A DNA stretch of 64,000 nt from an uncultured Ramlibacter sp. (GCF_936925435.1 NZ_CAKZHQ010000004.1:291464-355463), one strand, 5' to 3'; shown: positions 53,444 to 63,291, counted from the first letter of the stretch. The notes: generated by a model not told the origin, from the sequence alone. Program-made: numbers and translations.

Positions 53444-54481
53444 ATGACACCCCGTCACGGCATTGCTTTGCCGACCTTGCTGGTACTTCTCACGGTCGCT
53501 TGCGGGCTCGCAGCGGTGGAGTGGTCGCTTTCCACTTCGGCAACGCCCGGCCCGCTCACCGGCGTCGCGCTGTGCGCGTTGATCGGGGCCGCAGGTTGGA
53601 CGCTTCAACAGTCTCCGAACCCCGCTCTCACGGCCTGGGCCTCCGCATTGGAATCCGTGGGGCAACTCGCGCTTGGCGTCGCGATGGTGGTCGTCTTCGC
53701 GGTCGCACTGGCCCTATGGCTTCCTGCCGGACTGGTGATGCGCCTGATGCGCGACGATGTGGCGACGGACGCGATCGTGTTCGCGCTGTTGGGACTGGGA
53801 CTGTTCGTGGCGGTGCGCGCCGGCATCCAATACGCGCGCCAGCGCCTGCGCGCTGAGCAGGCCCGCGCTGAAATTGCCGAACGCGATCGCGAATTGGCCC
53901 GGTCAGAACTGATGATGCTGCGCGCGCAGGTGGAGCCGCATTTCCTGTGGAACACGCTGGGCAACGTGCAGTACCTGATCCTCAAGCAGCCACAGCAGGC
54001 CCACGACATGGTGGGCCACCTAATCTCCTACCTGCGCGCCTCGCTGGCGGACATGCGCAGTGAGAGCACCACACTGGGTTCGGAGGCTGACTCGGTGGGC
54101 GCCTATCTCGCGCTGATGGTCTACCGAATGGGTTCGCGCCTCGACGTAACGGTGGAGATCGATGAGGCCTGTCGCGTGCGACCCTTCCCACCGCTCCTGC
54201 TGCAGACTCTGGTAGAAAACGGAGTCAAGCACGGACTGGAACCCAAGGTCGGGTCTGCCCGCCTCACCGTCCGTGTAGCCTCGAAGGGTCAAACAGGCTT
54301 GGTAGTCGAAGTGATCGACAACGGCGTCGGCCTGCAGCCGAACCCGCGCACGCGCGGCACAGGACTGGGCCTGCGCAGCGTACGCGAGCGCCTGCAGGCG
54401 CAGTATGGCGCTCGCGCGAGTCTTTCAATCTCAGGAAATGCGGACGGTGGCGTAACCGCCCGTATCGAAATCTCCGAATGA
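53444..54481 (+). CDS. LytS-type sensor histidine kinase
   Basis: LRAQVEPHFLWNTLGNVQYLI H-box; LLLQTLVENGVKHGLEP N-box; DNGVGLQPNPRTRGTGLGLRSVRERL; N-terminal TMs. Confidence 0.93.
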   Translation: MTPRHGIALPTLLVLLTVACGLAAVEWSLSTSATPGPLTGVALCALIGAAGWTLQQSPNPALTAWASALESVGQLALGVAMVVVFAVALALWLPAGLVMRLMRDDVATDAIVFALLGLGLFVAVRAGIQYARQRLRAEQARAEIAERDRELARSELMMLRAQVEPHFLWNTLGNVQYLILKQPQQAHDMVGHLISYLRASLADMRSESTTLGSEADSVGAYLALMVYRMGSRLDVTVEIDEACRVRPFPPLLLQTLVENGVKHGLEPKVGSARLTVRVASKGQTGLVVEVIDNGVGLQPNPRTRGTGLGLRSVRERLQAQYGARASLSISGNADGGVTARIEISE

Positions 54482-56889
54482 ACAGAACCATTTCCCGCAA
54501 AGCCCCCTGGGTGTTCTTGAGTGCAGCCCTTCTGGGCGCGGCCGCGCAAGCCCAAGTCCCTTCGATCCTGAAGCAGTTGCTGCCAGGCGAACTGTCATTC
54601 CCGCCGATATTCCCGCCGATACCCGGAATCTCGCGACAGATGCCGCGTGCCATGCCGGGCCTCGCCTGGATGAACGACCTGAAGGCCGGCGATGACAACA
54701 GAGCCGCCGGGCGCAATGCTGAGGCCGCAGCCGCCTATGAGCGGGCCCTGCAAGACATCGCCGGCGTGCCCCAGTTGGCCGGAAGCGAAGTGCTGATGCT
54801 ACCTTCGTACGGGGCGGTGCTGCTGAAGCTGCAGCGCTTCGACGAAGCCGAACGCGCGCTGCTGCGGGCGATGGCGCTCGAAACGGAGCAGGTGGCCGCC
54901 GCACGCGGCAACGCCTCGATCCACTCGGCGATGCTGGCTTTACACAGTGCGCGGCAGTTGGCATCCGAAGGGGCGCGGCAGTTGAACCGCTCGCTCATTC
55001 TTGAAGGCCCGAACGGCGACCCGCGTCCGGCCGACGTCCTGTCCATGCCGCAGCCCGAGCCGCGGCAAACCATCGCGCTACTGTCACAGGTCTACACACA
55101 GCGCGGCACCCCCGCAGACCGCGACAAACTGCTGCAACTGTTCCGGGACGTCTTCCCGCGCTTCCTGGCCCGCATAGCACAGGAGCGGGATCGCGGCGCC
55201 GCGCTGGCCGCTATCGAAGGTGAGTCGGTGTCCCTGCACCTGGCCGTAGCGCTGGCGCGCGCGGGCTTGCGAGAGGAGGCCAATGAACTGTTCGGGAAAG
55301 CGATGGAGTTCAATGGCGCGCGCCTAAGCGCAATCGGTGGCCAGTCCACATTATTAGATGTTCAGATCGGCGGCTTCCAGCGCCGGCGCATGATCACCGC
55401 GGCTTACGCCAGCCACGTGATGTCTGGTCCGGCAAATGCCGCCGACACCGAAGCAGTGCTGGCCGCCCTCACAAGCGGCAAGGGCCTTGCCTCGCGCTAC
55501 GCCAACCGCCGCCGTACCTTGCTGAATACGCTGCCCGACCGGACCGTCGAAACCGCGCGTGACAAACTGCGCGCGTTGGAAGAGAGCTTACGCGCGCTGC
55601 CGATCACGGGCGAAGCAGCGATCCACGCCCATGTGGAGTGGCTCAATGCCTACGATGCGGCCCTGCGTCCGGCAATGCAAGCCCTGACTTCGGGGGGGCT
55701 GACCAGCGTATTCGCCGATGGCCGGGCCATTCTGGCCGGCGTGCGCAAGCAGCTGGGCCAGTCCGATGCGGTGATCGGCTTCCAGGTTCACGAGCCCACC
55801 GACCTGGCGACTCTGAAGCCCAAGCCCGCGCGCTACCTGCGCTATATCATCACTCCTCAGTTCATGGATGTGGAAGACGTGGGCGACAAGCAGACGATCG
55901 ACCGGCTGCTGCGTACCTGGCGGGCCGATGTCGACCGGCCCGGCCTGCCGCCGACGGGCGTCGCGCTGTCCAAGGCCTTGCTTGCCAACCTACGTCCTGA
56001 GGTCACCAACGCGCAGCGCTGGACCCTTGACCCGGATGGCGCGCTGGCCCTGCTGCCCTTCGAGGCGCTGCCACTTGGCAATGGCGTTGTACTGGACAGC
56101 CATCTCGTGCGCTATGCAAGCTCGCTGGCCACCTTGGTTGAAGGCGGCGCGACCGTGCCCGTAGCAGGGCAATCAAATGCGATCGTACTCGCCGATCCGC
56201 AATACGCCTCGGCAGAACAGATCCTCTCGGCGGCGGGCAACGTCGGCCTGCGTTCCGTCGATCGCCGCGTGTCCAACTTGCAGCTCAAGCCCTTGCCAGA
56301 TACCCGCATCGAGGCTCAGGCCGTAGCCGACGCCATGAAGAGACTGGGTGCGATACCACAGGTCCTACTGGGCGCGCAGGCCACGCCGACTGCGCTTCGA
56401 AGCGTCAACGCCCCGCGCTTTGTGCACGTTGCCAGCCACGGGCTGTTCCTGATGCCAGATATAGATCCGGACGACCCAGCGCGCTTCCGAATCGCGGTGG
56501 TGCTGCCCGGCATGCTAACCGGCCTGGCGCTGACTCCGGATGCGAGCGGATCGATGTTGTGGGCCGCCGACCTGGCGCAGATGAACCTGCGCGGCACCTC
56601 GCTTGTTGTGCTGTCCGCCTGTGACACGGGCAACGGCCTGATTGACGCCGGCGAAGGGCTCACCAGCTTACGCCGCGCAGCCGAGGAGGCTGGGGCCAGC
56701 GCCACGTTGACTTCACTGTGGCCGGTGTCCAGCCGCCGCACGACAGAGTTGATGACTGACTTGTACCAGGGCCTAGCCGCGGGTGAAGGCAAGGCCGGGG
56801 CGCTGCGCAACGCCAAGCTCAAGGCCCGCGCACGGGGAGCCTCGGTGCGTGACTGGTCCGGTTTCCTGCTGGCGGGGAACGACCAGTGA
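54478..56889 (+). CDS. Signal-peptide-bearing TPR-like/CHAT-domain protease
   Basis: Signal SRKAPWVFLSAALLGAAAQAQ; helical repeats (AGRNAEAAAAYERALQ, LQRFDEAERALLRAMALE); CHAT His FVHVASHG and Cys LVVLSACDTGNG; ATGA overlap with kinase. Confidence 0.88.
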   Translation: MNRTISRKAPWVFLSAALLGAAAQAQVPSILKQLLPGELSFPPIFPPIPGISRQMPRAMPGLAWMNDLKAGDDNRAAGRNAEAAAAYERALQDIAGVPQLAGSEVLMLPSYGAVLLKLQRFDEAERALLRAMALETEQVAAARGNASIHSAMLALHSARQLASEGARQLNRSLILEGPNGDPRPADVLSMPQPEPRQTIALLSQVYTQRGTPADRDKLLQLFRDVFPRFLARIAQERDRGAALAAIEGESVSLHLAVALARAGLREEANELFGKAMEFNGARLSAIGGQSTLLDVQIGGFQRRRMITAAYASHVMSGPANAADTEAVLAALTSGKGLASRYANRRRTLLNTLPDRTVETARDKLRALEESLRALPITGEAAIHAHVEWLNAYDAALRPAMQALTSGGLTSVFADGRAILAGVRKQLGQSDAVIGFQVHEPTDLATLKPKPARYLRYIITPQFMDVEDVGDKQTIDRLLRTWRADVDRPGLPPTGVALSKALLANLRPEVTNAQRWTLDPDGALALLPFEALPLGNGVVLDSHLVRYASSLATLVEGGATVPVAGQSNAIVLADPQYASAEQILSAAGNVGLRSVDRRVSNLQLKPLPDTRIEAQAVADAMKRLGAIPQVLLGAQATPTALRSVNAPRFVHVASHGLFLMPDIDPDDPARFRIAVVLPGMLTGLALTPDASGSMLWAADLAQMNLRGTSLVVLSACDTGNGLIDAGEGLTSLRRAAEEAGASATLTSLWPVSSRRTTELMTDLYQGLAAGEGKAGALRNAKLKARARGASVRDWSGFLLAGNDQ

Positions 56890-57374
56890 CGCGCGCACTG
56901 CTGCCCTGGGGTGTCGCTGCGATACTGGGGCTAGCTGTGGCCGACGCACGCAGCACGTCGGTGGACGAACAGGACATCCAACAACTGCTTCGCCTAACTG
57001 CGATCGGAAGCGCACTAGGCTCGGCCGCGCCGCTGGATCAGTTGCTGTGCATGGATGACGCTCAGGGGCGGCGACCACTGCCCCCTGCCGGATCCGTCGG
57101 GGCGCAGCTTTCCGAGGAAAGGCTGCGACGCGGTTTCGAACTATGCCGGCTGCAAGCAAGCCAACCATCCACAACCTACATCACCCGGCTGGTCGGCGAG
57201 CTTCGCACCGAGTTCCTCTCCCGCTTGGCGAAGCTGATCCCCGTGCACGCCGCGCTCGTGAAATGCCGTGATGTGAAGCAGCCGCCGCACGCCTTGTCCG
57301 AATGCATCGCACGTACCCTGGGGCGACCGCCGAGCGAAGAAGAGGTCGCTACGTTCTCGCAAGGATCACCCTAG
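56886..57374 (+). CDS. Small exported Cys-containing hypothetical protein
   Basis: GTG start overlapping CHAT stop (GTGA); N-terminal hydrophobic LLPWGVAAILGLAVADA; four cysteines. Confidence 0.65.
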   Translation: MTRALLPWGVAAILGLAVADARSTSVDEQDIQQLLRLTAIGSALGSAAPLDQLLCMDDAQGRRPLPPAGSVGAQLSEERLRRGFELCRLQASQPSTTYITRLVGELRTEFLSRLAKLIPVHAALVKCRDVKQPPHALSECIARTLGRPPSEEEVATFSQGSP

Positions 57375-57541
57375 TCGCAATCATCGCCCGCCACACTACT
57401 TCGTCGCGGTCGACGCGGGTTCGGCGAATCGAGGTCCTGCGAGTGAATGTTCATCGGGTTGCGTTCCTTGAGTAAGACGGGCGATTCGCAGTCCCGCAAA
57501 CTCAACTCAGACGAACAAATTCAATCTATTGGGCCCCACAC

Positions 57542-58996
57542 CTAGCGAGCCCGCGCCAGCGGTCCCAACGGGCGCCCTAGCCACCATCCCACCGACTCCG
57601 CTGCGGCCCAGGCGCCCAGCAGGCTTCCGCCGATCCAGGCGAGGGGGCCCACATGGCGCACCGCGAATGCGGCGTACACGCCAGCGGCAAGCAGCAGCAC
57701 GGCACCACCGAAAGTGCGTGCGACCGCGCGCGAGAACGACGTCAGCCGATCCGCCGCGTTCAGAGAGCGCGCGATCGTGACTACGGACACCGATCCGGCG
57801 ACATCGGCATGAAGTGCTTGGTGATCGAGCGTGACGCGACGGGTGCGCCAGCACCAGGCCAACCCAGCCCAGCGTGAACGAGGGGCTTGCGAGCGCGACA
57901 CCGCGGCCTGAAGCAGCGCTTCGAGGACTTCGTTCTGGCGGAAGATCTCCCACGAAAGGCGGGCCCGCAGGATTACCCAGGGCGCGGACCAGCGCAGTTG
58001 CGTGGCAGTCGATTCCGCGCGATCGATGTCGTCCTTCAACAAGCGATCGAGGAACGCTTCCGCGAGCTGCAGGCGCGGCCGAAATCCCACCACAAAGACC
58101 TCTTCCCGGATGTCGTCAACGCTCATGGCGATGCTGGCGGTAGGAATGTTGAAGTGGAAGCGGCGAAGCGCCCTGCTCTCCTGTACAAGCGGCCCCTCAT
58201 TGCGCTCGATGCGGCCGAGCCCGTCGGCAGCGAGCTGCTCCAGCGCGATGGTGCCGCCGAAGATGCGCGCGAAGGCCGGATGCGCCCAATCGGCGGAGAT
58301 GCGACGCTTCTCCGCGATGCATGCTTTGGCGACCGAAGACCGCGTTTGCCAGCCGGAGGCCTCGCACGCGCTGCAGTCGACGTCGCCGGAGCCGCCGCAG
58401 GACGAGCAGGTAATGCTCCCCATGAAGCAGTGCCCGCAGCTCACAGAGTGCCAGGTGGTATGGCCCTTGTCGTCCGTTGTGGACTCCGTGCGCGATCCCG
58501 TTCCGGCGCAGAAGCCGCAACTTTCCTGGCCCGAACCAGCGCAGTAGCCGCAGCGCACCTTTCCGTCGCCGTCGCACGAAGCGCATGGATGCGACCAGCG
58601 AATGTCTTTCCCGCGGATTCCCAGGTAACGGCCGTCCTGTACCTCGCGATACGGCGCCCGGCCCGCCGCATTGCGCAACGCCGCCGAGGTCGCCGTGTCG
58701 TGCAGAATCCTCTCAACCTCCCCATCTTGTGCTTCGGACGCCTCAGACTCGCCGCCCACCACCTGGACGTCCTCGCCCTCGGTGCATCGGCCCGCAAGCG
58801 TTCGATACGTCACGGGTATGCGCACTGTCGACTCGATGTCCACAGTGAAGGGCTGAAGCTGCACGACCGCTGGCACTGCGCGCAGGCCCAAAGCCGCGCC
58901 ATGGCGAGTGCTCAGCTCGATGCGGCGCGCGGCGGTATCGCACGCCTCGGCGGCGTAAGCCGCCCGGCTCCAGCGCTGGTCGTCTGCAGTCCCCAC
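57542..58996 (-). CDS. Membrane protein with DnaJ-type CxxCxGxG zinc-finger repeats
   Basis: CASCDGDGKVRCGYCAGSGQESCGFCAGTG...CGHCFMGSITCSSCGGSGDVDCSACEASG; C-terminal hydrophobic pair. Confidence 0.75.
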   Translation of the reverse strand: MGTADDQRWSRAAYAAEACDTAARRIELSTRHGAALGLRAVPAVVQLQPFTVDIESTVRIPVTYRTLAGRCTEGEDVQVVGGESEASEAQDGEVERILHDTATSAALRNAAGRAPYREVQDGRYLGIRGKDIRWSHPCASCDGDGKVRCGYCAGSGQESCGFCAGTGSRTESTTDDKGHTTWHSVSCGHCFMGSITCSSCGGSGDVDCSACEASGWQTRSSVAKACIAEKRRISADWAHPAFARIFGGTIALEQLAADGLGRIERNEGPLVQESRALRRFHFNIPTASIAMSVDDIREEVFVVGFRPRLQLAEAFLDRLLKDDIDRAESTATQLRWSAPWVILRARLSWEIFRQNEVLEALLQAAVSRSQAPRSRWAGLAWCWRTRRVTLDHQALHADVAGSVSVVTIARSLNAADRLTSFSRAVARTFGGAVLLLAAGVYAAFAVRHVGPLAWIGGSLLGAWAAAESVGWWLGRPLGPLARAR

Positions 58997-59016
58997 GGTG
59001 GCCGCGATGACGAGGC

Positions 59017-59595
59017 TCAGAACACACCCTTGCTGCGTTCAGCCTGAGACTTTGTCTTGAGGTCCTCGTGAGCTTTGGTCGCCGCTTCGGCGGCGGCCAG
59101 CAGCTTGCGATTCACGTACGACAGGTACACCTCCCCGAAAAACTCTTTGCGGTACACCAACTGCGTATCGCGATCAAAGTTCCAGGCGTAGCTGCCATCG
59201 GAGACGTACTGACCGGCGAAGTCGTTGGACTGCTGAAAGCCCAATCTGTCCTTTCGTTGGGGCTGCCCGTATTTCTGCACCAGCATTTTCCGCAAAGTCT
59301 CGTCGGTCTTGTACGGATGCTTGCCGAAGAAATACTGCGCCACGACGACCCGGGATTTCGCCGAGGTGAGTTCTAGGGTCTGCGCGCCGGGCAGTCCCAG
59401 GCGCGTGGCGTTGAGAGTGGCCACCGCACCCGTCGTGGACGTCGGCTCGGCGCCCGCGGCAATAGCCGCTGAGCGCACCTGATCCGCCGGCGCATCGACC
59501 AGCTTTAGGCCGAACAACTCGAGTTCGGCGGCGCCGGACGAAGCGGCGAGCGTCACGAGGACAATGGCAGCGAGGAGAGATTTCTTGTATTTCAT
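59017..59595 (-). CDS. Secreted hypothetical protein
   Basis: Signal MKYKKSLLAAIVLVTLAASSGAAE; similar layout to 52051-52593. Confidence 0.7.
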   Translation of the reverse strand: MKYKKSLLAAIVLVTLAASSGAAELELFGLKLVDAPADQVRSAAIAAGAEPTSTTGAVATLNATRLGLPGAQTLELTSAKSRVVVAQYFFGKHPYKTDETLRKMLVQKYGQPQRKDRLGFQQSNDFAGQYVSDGSYAWNFDRDTQLVYRKEFFGEVYLSYVNRKLLAAAEAATKAHEDLKTKSQAERSKGVF

Positions 59596-59608
59596 TTTGT
59601 TGGTTCGG

Positions 59609-60403
59609 TCAGAGCCGGTCCTTGATGGTGCGCAATTGGTCCAGCGTGAGGCCATCCGCGCCCGCGTCGGCGGGCTCTTCAGGGGACTTGGCACGCTCCG
59701 GCACCGCAACCTCCGTCCTTCCGACCCGCGCGTTCACGGAAGCCGGCGCCGAGGAGGCCAGCGAAGCGTGGCTGCCGGCAGCCCAACTCCCCTTTTCGTG
59801 CTTCATTTCCCCCCGCGCGCGGTCAAAACGCTCGGGCTTAGCGCGATGCTCCTGCTCCGCGCCTTCAGTCTGTCGGCCCACAAAGAGGATGAAGACGACG
59901 AAAGCCGCGATGGTCAAGGCTGCAGGCGCGATCACCATGCGGGCGCCGGCACTCAGTTGCACAAGCCGGTCCGGCGCGGCTTGGCTGAAGCCGAGGCACA
60001 CGCGTTGCGCCTTGGGCGGCTTCCAGTCCAACAATGTCTGGATCACCTCGCGCGCCGCGCTCACGAACCGGCCCTTGGAACGTACTTCCGCGAAGGCTTC
60101 GTGGGCCACGCTGTTGCGCGCGCCGATGATCACACCCATCTTGTCGTCGAGGTCAGCGGGGAAGAGATGCTTCACCTCGCGCCAGCGGCTTCCGAGACCC
60201 TTGCTTTGCGCGCCGCAGCGCACGCCGATCAATTCTTCAATCAAGGCGCCCGCCGTCATCACGCCAGCCAAGTCGGGCTCGATCTTGGTGATGAAGGCGC
60301 GCGCGCGGTCTTCCAGAAGCTCTGCTTGGCCGGTGGTCATATGCGGTGGGCTGATCGGGTGAGAGGAAGCGCAGGGTCCGGGATTGGGCGAGTTGCGGCT
60401 CAT
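59609..60403 (-). CDS. HEPN-like (RNxxxH) domain protein with single TM
   Basis: LDDKMGVIIGARNSVAHEAFAEV motif in helical N-terminal domain; TM MVIAPAALTIAAFVVFILFVG. Confidence 0.62.
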   Translation of the reverse strand: MSRNSPNPGPCASSHPISPPHMTTGQAELLEDRARAFITKIEPDLAGVMTAGALIEELIGVRCGAQSKGLGSRWREVKHLFPADLDDKMGVIIGARNSVAHEAFAEVRSKGRFVSAAREVIQTLLDWKPPKAQRVCLGFSQAAPDRLVQLSAGARMVIAPAALTIAAFVVFILFVGRQTEGAEQEHRAKPERFDRARGEMKHEKGSWAAGSHASLASSAPASVNARVGRTEVAVPERAKSPEEPADAGADGLTLDQLRTIKDRL

Positions 60404-60622
60404 GGCACGAGATGGTCGGGAACGGCGGCGGCGATGGCCAGGCTGCACGCGCTGACGGCTGAGCGCGGAGCCCTCATCTTGGTCATGCCGCCCACCCGTA
60501 CCTCGATACGTTCAGGGCAGTTGGCCGTTCCAGCGGCGAATGTACTCTTCAAGAAGAGACCGCCTCATAAGCGCGCAAGTCCCGGCTGCGCTTTCCTCTT
60601 GGCGACTCTCGACGCGACCCGC

Positions 60623-61837
60623 CTAGTTGCAGATCCTCCGCTCGTGCCGTATTTCGTCATACCGCGTCGCAATATTGCGGCAGTTGACCGGGCCATAGTT
60701 GTTGTAGTCACAGACGTTTTCCATGAATGGTCGTTGCTCGATGTCGGTGACGATCTTGCAGTTCCGCTGCCCCGTTGCTTCACGGGATGGCCGGCGAATG
60801 GCTTCCTCCTTAGCGCGCGCAGCCTCCTCCATCGCGCGTGCTACAGCAGCCGCTTTCGCTAAAAGATAGCCTTTGTTGCTGGTGACGGTGAGAGTGAAAG
60901 GGGGTGCAACTTGCCCTAGGCGAACCATGACGGACTTCGGTAGGCATCGTCCTTCGAATCCATTGGTCGTCACGTTGCCGCAAGTGATAGTTAAGGTCGT
61001 GTTGGCCAGGAGGTCGGACCTCCTGGCTTCGATCCGATGGTGCAAGTCCTTAAGGGCCTGGACGTGAGATGCGCCATTGCGAAGATCCACATCGGTAACG
61101 ACGTCGAAGGCGTAGCTTCCACTGATATTCAGCGGCGCCGTAACCTTTACGTTGTCGAGGACGAGCTTCCTGGGATCCGCGACCTTAATCGTCGGTGCAG
61201 CGGTGACCTTGGCAGCGTTCACTACAGTCTCTACGTCGCGACGTGCCGCAGACAGGAGCTTCAGTTCTGCCAGGTAGTTCTGCAAACCTTCGTAAGCGCC
61301 GGACTGCTGCAATGCCCGGTTCATGGTGTCCGTGTCGATCTGCCGTTTGGTGCCAGCTGCCAGTCCCAATGTCACGACGCCGGCGACCGCGTTCTTCCCG
61401 ACGGTGCTGATCACATCGATTCTGGTGAATGCACTCTGACCGCAGCCGCCGTAGTCGGCCGCGTCCTGCTTCTTACCCGATATCGCGACCAGCAATTCGC
61501 TGCAGTCGAACCAGATCAGTTCGCCTTTTTCGTTGAACTGTGAATAGGTCTTGACGTAAGCAGGCTCGAAACGACGACCCGATGCGTCTATCGCGACGAT
61601 CTCCTGGTTTTCGCTTTCGCGCACCGGGCGCTTCTGGGTGAGCGTTTGAAGGCGCCAGCCATCGCCCGTGCGTTCGATGACTGCAAATGCAGACTCACTG
61701 AAGTCTTTGAAGAAGCCGATTGAAAGTGACGCGGCGGAATCCTGCACCCCAGCCTTGACAGTCGTATTCGTGGTGCCGCAGCCGGCGACAAGTGCGGCCG
61801 CACACAGGGCGTACACGATTGATTTGGAAGATAACAC
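60623..61837 (-). CDS. Hypothetical lipoprotein
   Basis: Lipobox YALCAAALVAGCGTT; conserved-looking ORF. Confidence 0.72.
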   Translation of the reverse strand: MLSSKSIVYALCAAALVAGCGTTNTTVKAGVQDSAASLSIGFFKDFSESAFAVIERTGDGWRLQTLTQKRPVRESENQEIVAIDASGRRFEPAYVKTYSQFNEKGELIWFDCSELLVAISGKKQDAADYGGCGQSAFTRIDVISTVGKNAVAGVVTLGLAAGTKRQIDTDTMNRALQQSGAYEGLQNYLAELKLLSAARRDVETVVNAAKVTAAPTIKVADPRKLVLDNVKVTAPLNISGSYAFDVVTDVDLRNGASHVQALKDLHHRIEARRSDLLANTTLTITCGNVTTNGFEGRCLPKSVMVRLGQVAPPFTLTVTSNKGYLLAKAAAVARAMEEAARAKEEAIRRPSREATGQRNCKIVTDIEQRPFMENVCDYNNYGPVNCRNIATRYDEIRHERRICN

Positions 61838-61845
61838 TTCTATTC

Positions 61846-62211
61846 CTATTTGCTGGCCGCGGTCGCTTCGCCTTGCTGCAGAGGCTCATTGATCGGTCCG
61901 TAGATGCAGCTGACCCCGCCTCGCGTCAACGCCACCTGATAACGCAGGTCGCAGTTCACCGCCGCGAATATCACCGGCAGTTGCTCGTTGCCGAAGGTTT
62001 CGGGTAAGAACACGATCTTCTGACCCGGCTTGCACGCCTTCGCCACGGCATCTAGGCGCCATGCATTGACCTCGCAGAGCTTGCCCTGCTCCGGTTGCTG
62101 CACAACGGGAGAGGTCGCGGAACCACCGCAAGCGGCCAAGAGCAAGCTGGCCAGGACGGCCAGCAGGCGGCTGCGCGAAGCAGCAGTGAAACAGTGGAAA
62201 TGCTGGTTCAT
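61846..62211 (-). CDS. Small hypothetical lipoprotein
   Basis: LLAVLASLLLAACGGS lipobox; 8-bp gap to next gene. Confidence 0.68.
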   Translation of the reverse strand: MNQHFHCFTAASRSRLLAVLASLLLAACGGSATSPVVQQPEQGKLCEVNAWRLDAVAKACKPGQKIVFLPETFGNEQLPVIFAAVNCDLRYQVALTRGGVSCIYGPINEPLQQGEATAASK

Positions 62212-63029
62212 ATTCAGGTTTCTACTTCTACCTTTTGAGGGAGACCACAGGATGCGGGCAGGCGTCCGCCGACACACGCAAGCTTACGTATGTGCGAGAG
62301 CGCAACGGCGGATACTTGGTATGCGCGGCTTCGGCCGCGGCCGTCAGTCAGACGGGAAGCTGTATGGTCTTCAGACGGAATTCGGCGCGTGACGACAACT
62401 TGTCTCCTCTTCTTCTTTTATGATTTGCATCCTAGTGGATGCCTCTTGATACGCCATGTTTCCAACGCGAAGCGGGCCGGATGTTGCCAGATGTTTCTTA
62501 CGTTTCGCTGAATATGAAAAGGCTGTCTCGCTTGCTATGGGCGCCAAAGATATTGCCACGGTCAGCTACGGCGCGGATTGGTGCCCCCGACGCTTCAACG
62601 GCGGATTTCGTGACTACAGGTCTTTGGACATTCAACTTGCGGGATGCTCAGGCAGGTCAAGCGCATGGGTATTCCAAAGTGAGTCCACCTCGGGTGATGT
62701 CCGCTGATTCCCGCGCGCCTTCACCAGACGCATCTCCGAGTTCGTAAGGCATCATTTGTTCCCCTTCTGGAAGCCAAACGAACGAGGCTGACTCAACTCA
62801 CAGAGGCTCGAGAGCCAAGCCTGTGGCGGATGCTGGATGAGCTCGTAGCCACAATCCCGCGTCTTTGTGGAGGCATGAAGCCTCCAGTACAGCTGCCGTA
62901 ACCGCTTGGAGAATCTATCTATGACGCTTCAAATCGGCAGTATGGATATGGAAGTGTGCATGCGGGCTGCGCGGCTATTCCTCAGCTTGCGTGCCCCGTA
63001 CAGTCACTTGAATTAGGTGGTTTCGGAAC

Positions 63030-63215
63030 GTCCGCTTCTGGCCTATTTTGTTGAAAAACTCGCTCAACTTACTGAACACATGTTTTTGGGGGTCATCGAC
63101 CCCTTACCCGTCTCACGACCGCGTCTCCTAGCCCGTTCTACGAGGTCGGTTTTGACGGCGACACGCCGCATCACGCGAAGATCGAGTTTTTCAACAGAAT
63201 CGGCCGGGAGCGGAC
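63030..63215. mobile_element. MITE-like or decayed IS: 33-bp terminal inverted repeats around a 186-bp unit
   Basis: GTCCGCTTCTGGCCTATTTTGTTGAAAAACTCG (63030-63062) versus inverted copy at 63183-63215, 29/33 matches; no transposase ORF. Confidence 0.62.
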
Positions 63216-63291
63216 CTGAGACTTGGAGCCCGACATCCCAGGAGTCAGAAGGCCCCCATCCCCGCACTGTGAGATGGGTGGCCCGCATTTC

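Noticed and set aside
62439-62747. Possible small ORFs (102 and 83 aa) in the 62.4-62.8 kb gap
   Set aside because: No signal, domain or convincing ribosome-binding context; likely non-coding or degraded DNA
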